Source: Pseudomonadota bacterium
GTDB lineage: Bacteria > Desulfobacterota > Desulfobacteria > Desulfobacterales > Desulfobacteraceae
Length of the DNA stretch: 11,970 nucleotides
NCBI GenBank assembly: GCA_018816605.1
Contig: JAHIVS010000161.1
Location: forward strand, 1 to 11,970
Direction: 5' to 3'
The notes under the pieces are model-generated. The model made no database searches. It was not told the DNA's origin and saw only the letters and a list, made by a program, of their open reading frames with translations. Below are positions 7,404 to 11,970 of this stretch, in pieces. Numbering within the stretch: the stretch's first letter is position 1; each line of letters opens with the position of its first letter. A program made the position numbers and the translations under genes.

Positions 7404-8231
7404 TTATTTGGCCACTTTTTTGGGGGCCGGCCCCATCATGCTCAATGGCGAGCGTTCATCTTTATTGATGCCCGAGGTGAATCCGAATTCAATGTCCATG
7501 ATCTGGGCGGTTTTCTTGTAGAGGAGGCGCAAAGGGATGTCTGCCGGACAGGCCTCGTCACAAAGCCCGCAGTCCACACACCTGTCTGCCATGTGCATGG
7601 CCCGGGTCAGATGAAAGACCGGAATATCCACGGGCAGATCCCCCTTGGAAACAAGATCTTCACATTCCAGGCTGCAGTCTTTGCAAAAGCACATGGGGCA
7701 GATATCCCGGCACCCATAGCATTTGACACATTTTGAAAACTGATTTTTCCAGAAGGAAAAGCGCTTGTCCAGATCCAGTGTGTCCATGGCCGCCAGTGTT
7801 TCCAGACCTGCTTTTACGGATTCCCCAGCTTGAATTTTTTCCCCTGCCGCAAGGGCGTCGGGAAATGGCTTTTTACATTCACAGGCCAGGGCCAGATCCC
7901 CTGGACAGGCAATGCCCACAGGGATTACCCGATCCGGGTCCAGCTGGTTCAGGCGGAAAAGCCCGTACAGCCCTCTTTCATCACAGCCCCTGGCAAGAAT
8001 CCCGAGAGTCTTTTCCGGATATTGTCTGGCAAGGGTAACCAATATTTTGTTCAAGGGATACCGGGCATCCCCGGCAATTTTTCTGTCGCCCAGGCACAAT
8101 CCTTCCAGCGCCTGCCCCTCCATGAACAAATGGGGGGCCACCTGGCCGTTCTGCTCCCGGAGCCCCAGGAAACCCGCGATCTTTTTTTCTTTAAAAAGCG
8201 CTTCTATCTTTTGTTTTACCATATCAATCAT
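7404..8231 (-). CDS. Cys-rich iron-sulfur electron-transfer protein of the Hdr/FDH cluster
   Basis: A 275-aa cytoplasmic protein, probably the electron-transfer partner linking FdhA to MvhD/HdrA. The first 160 residues form a domain with ARGCDERGLYGLFRLNQL (from residue 80) and a CPGD motif, resembling FrhB/FdhB-type subunits in general character. The C-terminal part holds three groups of four cysteines: C168/171/174/178, C181/183/186/190 and C218/221/224/228. The last is a standard ferredoxin CxxCxxCxxxCP motif, and the first is near-standard. These suggest two or three [4Fe-4S] clusters. The exact family is not certain. No HdrB-type CCG motif is present, so it is not HdrB. Its ATG overlaps the mvhD stop (ATGA) with only a weak upstream ribosome site, suggesting translational coupling. 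fdhA follows after 17 bases. Confidence 0.82.
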   Translation of the reverse strand: MIDMVKQKIEALFKEKKIAGFLGLREQNGQVAPHLFMEGQALEGLCLGDRKIAGDARYPLNKILVTLARQYPEKTLGILARGCDERGLYGLFRLNQLDPDRVIPVGIACPGDLALACECKKPFPDALAAGEKIQAGESVKAGLETLAAMDTLDLDKRFSFWKNQFSKCVKCYGCRDICPMCFCKDCSLECEDLVSKGDLPVDIPVFHLTRAMHMADRCVDCGLCDEACPADIPLRLLYKKTAQIMDIEFGFTSGINKDERSPLSMMGPAPKKVAK

Positions 8232-8668
8232 GATACACCCATTTTGGCGGTTTTCACTTTTAAAGGCGAAGGCCCCAGTGTTTTTAAGGCATCAATAAAG
8301 CGGTTCACCTCTTCAACAAACTCAGGTGCCTCGGCAGAAGATACCCATCGGGCACGAAGCCTTTCCCGCTCAACCCCGCAAAAATCCAGCACTTGTGACA
8401 AGAGGGTCACCCTTTTCTCCGTGGAATAATTACCATACAGGTAATTGCATTCACCCAGATGTCAGCCGCCCACAAACACACCGTCCACCCCCTGCTGGAA
8501 GGCCCTGAGCACATGGTGCGGCGAGACACTTCCGGAACACATGACCCGGATAATACGGATGTTGGGAGGGTATTGCATACGACTGACCCCAGCCAGGTCA
8601 GCAGCGGCATATGCTCACCAGGTGCACAAAAAGCAGATAATATTGGGCTCAAAATTTTGATCACTCAT
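8228..8668 (-). CDS. mvhD: MvhD-type hydrogenase/Hdr iron-sulfur subunit with two selenocysteines
   Basis: MvhD is the [2Fe-2S] protein that passes electrons from a hydrogenase or formate dehydrogenase to the HdrA flavin. Simple ORF finding breaks this gene. Reading TGA at 8615-8617 and 8462-8464 as Sec gives one continuous 146-aa protein. The first Sec (residue 18) completes the family Cys motif, C12-x2-C15-x2-U18, followed by [18 protein letters not shown]. The second (residue 69) sits in GG-U-HLGEC74, where the family has GCHxGxC. Blocks RIIRVMCSG and [17 protein letters not shown] are typical. ATG 8668 follows AAAGGA by about six bases. The true stop is also TGA and overlaps the next gene's ATG. 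Both UGAs have a hairpin immediately downstream. The family assignment is firm; Sec decoding is inferred. Confidence 0.9.
8424..8464 (-). promoter_or_regulatory. Second Sec UGA codon of mvhD and its SECIS-like hairpin
   Basis: After TGA (8462-8464) and a 15-base spacer comes a perfect 7-bp stem AAUUACC/GGUAAUU (8446-8440 and 8434-8428) with loop UGUAU. Below it, GAAU/AUUC can add four pairs across a two-base GC bulge. The distance from UGA suits a bacterial SECIS, but the stem is AU-rich and the loop is not the usual GGU type, so this is the least canonical of the four. Confidence 0.6.
8575..8617 (-). promoter_or_regulatory. First Sec UGA codon of mvhD and its SECIS-like hairpin
   Basis: Directly after the TGA (8615-8617) the message folds into a lower stem GCAUAUG/CGUAUGC (7 bp, one U-G). 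A five-base one-sided bulge CCGCU follows, then an upper stem GCUGACC/GGUCAGU (7 bp, one G-U) with loop UGGCUGG. A 40-base structure starting immediately at the UGA and containing an asymmetric bulge fits bacterial SECIS architecture. The apical loop differs from the GGUC type seen in fdhA. Confidence 0.72.
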
Positions 8669-8728
8669 TACGACAATCCTTTATATATTCAAAAAATACC
8701 ATTTTTTTTGGGGTCATCCGCCGCTCAC

Positions 8729-10408
8729 CTAAGCGGCCCCGATCTGGGCCAGCAATTGTCCGGGCTTATATCCTGCCAGCAGGGCTGAATGGGAGGGACA
8801 GGTGGCAGCACAATTGCCGCAGCCCTTGCACAAAATTTCATTAATTTCACAGACCCGCAGTGCCCTGTTATAGGCAATGGCCCCATAGGGACACATGGAC
8901 AGACAGGCCATGCAGCCCACACAGGAATCAGGGTTAATCTTTGCCACAATGGCGCTTTTTACCAGCTGTTCCTTGAACAGAATGGCGGCCACACGGGAGG
9001 CAACCCCAATGCCCTGGGTACGGCTTTCGGTTGCCGTTGCCGGATACCGGCCGGACCCTGCCACAAAGATACCGTCTGCCGCAAAATCCAGGGGCCGAAG
9101 CTTGGCATGGGCCTCCAGAAAAAATCCGTTCTGGTCTGTCGGCACCCGGAGCAGGTTGGCCAGCTGGCCGGCACTGCCGGCCGGGATCAGGGGGGTTGAC
9201 AGGACGATAAGATCTGTGTCCAGGCTCAGGGTTTTTCCGGTGACGGTCTGGAAAAATTCAATCTGCCCGTCGGTGACCCTGGGGGGCGTTTCAGGGTCAT
9301 ACACATCAAAGCGAACCCCTTTGCCCCTGGCATCCCACAGCATCTGTTCCTTCTGGGCACCATACATCTGCATATCCCTGTAGAGGACCCGCACATCTGC
9401 CAGGGGATATTTTTCCTTGACAAGCATGGCATTTTTAACCGCAATCATACAGCAGATTCTAGCGCAATATTCCCGGGTCTTGTTCCGGGCACCGGCGCAC
9501 TGGATAAAGACCACCCGTTTGGGATTAAACCCAGGGGTATCCAGTGCACCTTGTTTAAATTTTTGTTCCAATTCCATCAAGGTGATGACAGCAGCGTCCC
9601 CTGGGGAGTGCCCATATCCGAAAAGCCCTTCCGGAACTAGGGGAACAGCTCCCGTGGCCACCACAATGGCGCCCACTTTTTCCGTCACAAGGCCATGGGG
9701 TGTTTCAAGCGTAACCTCAAAATTTCCGATATAACCGCTGGTTTCCTTTAACTCAGACTGGGTATAACAGGTAACATTGGGCCGCCGGTTCACATCCGTG
9801 ATAATCGTGTCCAGACGGGCCTGGGCCGTGCCGCCGGTTTCAAGGGCGTGCACCTTTGTAAGCAGGCCTCCCAATTGAGGTTGTTTTTCAGCCAGAATGA
9901 TCTCAAGGCCCATGTCGGCCAGGGCCTGGGCTGCAGACAGGCCTGCAATCCCGCCGCCGACGACTAAAATTTTCCGGATCAGGGACGACACTATTTCCTT
10001 TTGGGGCTCCAGACCGGCTGCCTTGGCAACCCCCATGCGGATCAGATTTTTGGCCTTCTGGGTGGCATTTTCCCGATTGCCCATGTGGACCCAGGAACAT
10101 TGATCCCTGATATTGACCATTTCAAACAAATACGGGTTTAATCCTGCCTCGGCACAGGAACTGGCAAACAGGGGATGATGGGTTCTTGGAGAGCAGGACG
10201 CCACCACCACCCGGTTCAGTTTTTGTTCTATGATGGCCCTTTTGATCTCCACAATCCCGGCTTCCGAGCAGGTATAAAGATTTTCCTTTGAATAGACCAC
10301 ATGGGGAAGGGATTTAACAAATTCGGCCACATCCGGGCAGTCCAGGTGTCCTGCGATGTTGGATCCGCAGTCACAGACAAACACCCCTATCCTGGGTTCT
10401 TCCGCCAT
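8729..10408 (-). CDS. hdrA: HdrA-like flavoprotein with C-terminal ferredoxin domain (no selenocysteine)
   Basis: A 559-aa heterodisulfide-reductase-A-like electron-transfer flavoprotein. The N-terminal HdrA domain has Cys12, Cys14, the YTCSEAG and CSPRTHHPLF motifs and NIRDQCSWVH. An FAD Rossmann motif VVGGGIAG is at about 149-156. CVGCMACLSMCP and CKGCGNCAATCP (from residues 496 and 527) bind two [4Fe-4S] clusters. The flavin-proximal NDC-A-C/U cysteine motif and the inserted ferredoxin domain of standard HdrA are missing; the neighbouring HdrA has those. I prefer ATG 10408, because AAGGGGG lies five bases upstream and conserved sequence starts there. ATG 10456, with AAGGA 11-12 bases upstream, would add 16 residues. 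The frame also stays open further upstream, across the preceding gene's stop. The mvhD gene starts 60 bases after the TAG stop. Confidence 0.9.
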   Translation of the reverse strand: MAEEPRIGVFVCDCGSNIAGHLDCPDVAEFVKSLPHVVYSKENLYTCSEAGIVEIKRAIIEQKLNRVVVASCSPRTHHPLFASSCAEAGLNPYLFEMVNIRDQCSWVHMGNRENATQKAKNLIRMGVAKAAGLEPQKEIVSSLIRKILVVGGGIAGLSAAQALADMGLEIILAEKQPQLGGLLTKVHALETGGTAQARLDTIITDVNRRPNVTCYTQSELKETSGYIGNFEVTLETPHGLVTEKVGAIVVATGAVPLVPEGLFGYGHSPGDAAVITLMELEQKFKQGALDTPGFNPKRVVFIQCAGARNKTREYCARICCMIAVKNAMLVKEKYPLADVRVLYRDMQMYGAQKEQMLWDARGKGVRFDVYDPETPPRVTDGQIEFFQTVTGKTLSLDTDLIVLSTPLIPAGSAGQLANLLRVPTDQNGFFLEAHAKLRPLDFAADGIFVAGSGRYPATATESRTQGIGVASRVAAILFKEQLVKSAIVAKINPDSCVGCMACLSMCPYGAIAYNRALRVCEINEILCKGCGNCAATCPSHSALLAGYKPGQLLAQIGAA

Positions 10409-10470
10409 GCACGCCCCCTTTGTCTTCAATTTATTTTTATCGAATGTATCACTCATCAGCCAAGCTTTCC

Positions 10471-11970
10471 TTATGATGCCTTTTTGTTTTTCATGACCGC
10501 CTGGACGGCCCGGGCTGCCGCAGAACTTGCCTGGGCAACCGATTCGGGGATATCCATGGGACTGTGGGAACACCCGCACACAAAGATGCCTTCCTTGGTG
10601 GTGTCCAAAGGTTCGGCCGGATCGGTTTTAAAAAACCCAAACCGGTCCAGCTCAATTCCCAATATATCTGCCACCACCTGGGTATTTTTCACCGGGGCGC
10701 AGGCTGTGGCCAGGACCACCAGATCAAAGGCCTGCTTTATCACCTTTTGTTCAATGGTATCCTCATAGATCAGAACAGGGTTGTCATTTTGCCCCCGGGT
10801 GATCTCGGCCACCCGGGACCGGGTATAGGAAATGTTTGACTTATTGCCCCCCCGAATTTTATACTCTTCAAACCCCTTGCCCACCGCCCGGATATCCATG
10901 CCGAAAATCACGGAATGGGTATCATTGTCATGTTCATGGGCAATGATGGCTTCCTTGATGGAATGCATGCAGCAATACCCGGAGCAAAAGGGGTAGAACC
11001 GCAAATCCCTGGACCCCACACATTGGATAAAGGCAAGCTTTTTGGCGGTGGTGAATTTTTCGGCGCGTTTTTCAAGGGCCTGCAGGGGCTCCTGGATTTC
11101 AAGATGGGCCTTATATTTGGCCGCCCAATTGTCTGCATCCTTTGCCAGGGCGTCTCCGGGCGAAAGCGTATTGGCGGCATAGTCCTTGTAAAAATCACCG
11201 CTATCCTGGGCGTGGGATTTTTCAAACCGCTCCAAAGCAGCCTTAGATTTTTTAAGCCGTTTGGACAATTCTGCAATTTCCTTCTTTACCCGCCGGTCCG
11301 AGGGCCGGTCCATATGGCCTTCCGTTGGACCGGAAGCAGACAAGAACCGTTCAAACTCCATGGCCGTGATCACATTGTCCAGTTCTGCATACCGGTATTC
11401 CGGCATTTTACCCGGATCAAAAATATCATAGCCCGTTGCCACCACAATGGCGCCCACATTAAGGTCCACCCGTGTATCCGTCTGCTCAAAATTAATGGCA
11501 TTGGCCTGGCATTTTTTCTGGCAGATCCCGCAGCGTTTTCCGGTCAGCACCCGGCAATGATCCGGATCCAGCACATGGGTGGAGGGAATGCCCTGGGCAA
11601 ACCAGGAATAAACAGCCTTTCTTTCCCCATGCCCCTCGTTGTAGAGATCCGATACAGATGTGGGACAGACCTCGGTGCAGGCACCGCACCCCGTGCATTT
11701 GTCCGCCTCCACAAAGCGTGCTTTTTTCCGGATGGTGGCAATGAAATCCCCCACCTTTCCCTCAAGCTTCACAAGCTCGCTATAGGCCATCAACTCTATA
11801 TTGGGATGTCGACCGACATCCAGCATCTTGGGCGAAAGAATTCAGATGGCGCAATCATTGGTGGGAAAGGTTTTGTCCAGCTGGGCCATTTTCCCGCCAA
11901 TGGACGGCAGGCTTTCCACCAGGTGAACCTTGAATCCCATTTCCGCCAGATCCAGTGAACTCTGAATCCC
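10471..11970 (-). CDS. hdrA: Selenocysteine-containing HdrA, N-terminus beyond window edge
   Basis: Heterodisulfide-reductase-A-type FAD iron-sulfur protein. 499 residues are visible and the gene is open at 11970. The visible part begins in the FAD domain ([29 protein letters not shown]). TGA at 11842-11844 falls in TNDCAI-U-ILSPK, where HdrA normally has Cys near the flavin. It is followed by a 7-bp GGUC-loop hairpin, so Sec is very likely. Downstream come [12 protein letters not shown] and a second cysteine set C-x7-C-x2-C-x3-C (the inserted ferredoxin domain). A Lys/Glu-rich helical insertion of about 85 residues (11041-11295) follows, then [20 protein letters not shown], and the closing [18 protein letters not shown] block. 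No C-terminal ferredoxin is present. It ends with TAA, 14 bases before the possible 10456 start of the second hdrA. Confidence 0.92.
11041..11295 (-). other. Charged, probably coiled-coil insertion within HdrA
   Basis: Between RPSD and [12 protein letters not shown], which are nearly adjacent in the HdrA proteins I know, there are about 85 extra residues. They are rich in Lys, Glu and Ala (for example [20 protein letters not shown]). The heptad-like pattern suggests a helical hairpin or coiled coil projecting from the FAD domain. The frame and base composition are continuous with the rest of the gene. Function is unknown; a docking surface for a partner is possible. Confidence 0.65.
11804..11844 (-). 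promoter_or_regulatory. Sec UGA codon and SECIS-like hairpin of hdrA
   Basis: After TGA (11842-11844) and a 20-base spacer, GGAUGUC-GGUC-GACAUCC (11821 down to 11804) forms a perfect 7-bp stem closed by a GGUC tetraloop. This is the loop sequence of the best-known bacterial SECIS elements. The spacer is a little longer than in fdhA (12 bases). The hairpin overlaps codons for DVGRHPN, a conserved protein stretch, so coding and RNA constraints coincide. Confidence 0.8.

Noticed and set aside
8407..8664. An 85-aa open frame overlapping mvhD on the minus strand
   Set aside because: It is in another frame and has no protein-like family signal. The mvhD frame with two Sec codons gives a continuous conserved protein over the same bases.
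10915..11958. A 347-aa plus-strand open frame antisense to hdrA
   Set aside because: No ribosome site or family motif is visible. The minus strand carries a clearly conserved HdrA with iron-sulfur and FAD motifs.

Overview
The window looks like a chromosomal segment of a strictly anaerobic, Wood-Ljungdahl-using bacterium. The most likely source is a sulfate-reducing Desulfobacterota of the Desulfobacterium/Desulfobacula/Desulfotignum type. The reasons are a bacterial CODH/ACS gene set next to an HdrA-MvhD-formate dehydrogenase cluster, heavy use of selenocysteine, and moderate GC content. The taxon is an inference; no rRNA gene or other marker is present.

Plus strand, 1-4216: the 3' end of acsB (acetyl-CoA synthase), acsC (large corrinoid iron-sulfur protein subunit) and acsE (methyl-H4folate:CFeSP methyltransferase). 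Hairpins lie in both intergenic gaps and a strong rho-independent terminator follows acsE. A second small unit has an unrecognised 92-aa protein followed by a CooC/AcsF-type nickel-insertion ATPase. The acsD gene is not between acsC and acsE and is not in the window.

Minus strand, 11970-4261, in transcription order: a selenocysteine-containing HdrA whose N-terminus is cut by the window edge; a second HdrA-like flavoprotein with C-terminal ferredoxin clusters; MvhD with two in-frame UGA codons at conserved Cys positions; a Cys-rich iron-sulfur protein whose ATG overlaps the mvhD stop; a selenocysteine formate dehydrogenase catalytic subunit (fdhA); and an erythrose-4-phosphate dehydrogenase-like gene that converges on cooC. 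Simple ORF calling breaks hdrA, mvhD and fdhA at their UGA codons. Reading those codons as Sec restores continuous family-matching proteins, and each UGA is followed by a credible bacterial SECIS-like hairpin. There are four Sec codons in three genes.

Together the minus-strand products look like a cytoplasmic complex exchanging electrons between formate/CO2, a flavin centre and low-potential carriers. This would supply or consume the formate and reductant of the Wood-Ljungdahl pathway encoded next door. The most unusual point is that fdhA also carries an in-frame TAA at codon 246, in an otherwise intact gene. It is either a real nonsense mutation or a sequence error, and it is not a Sec codon.
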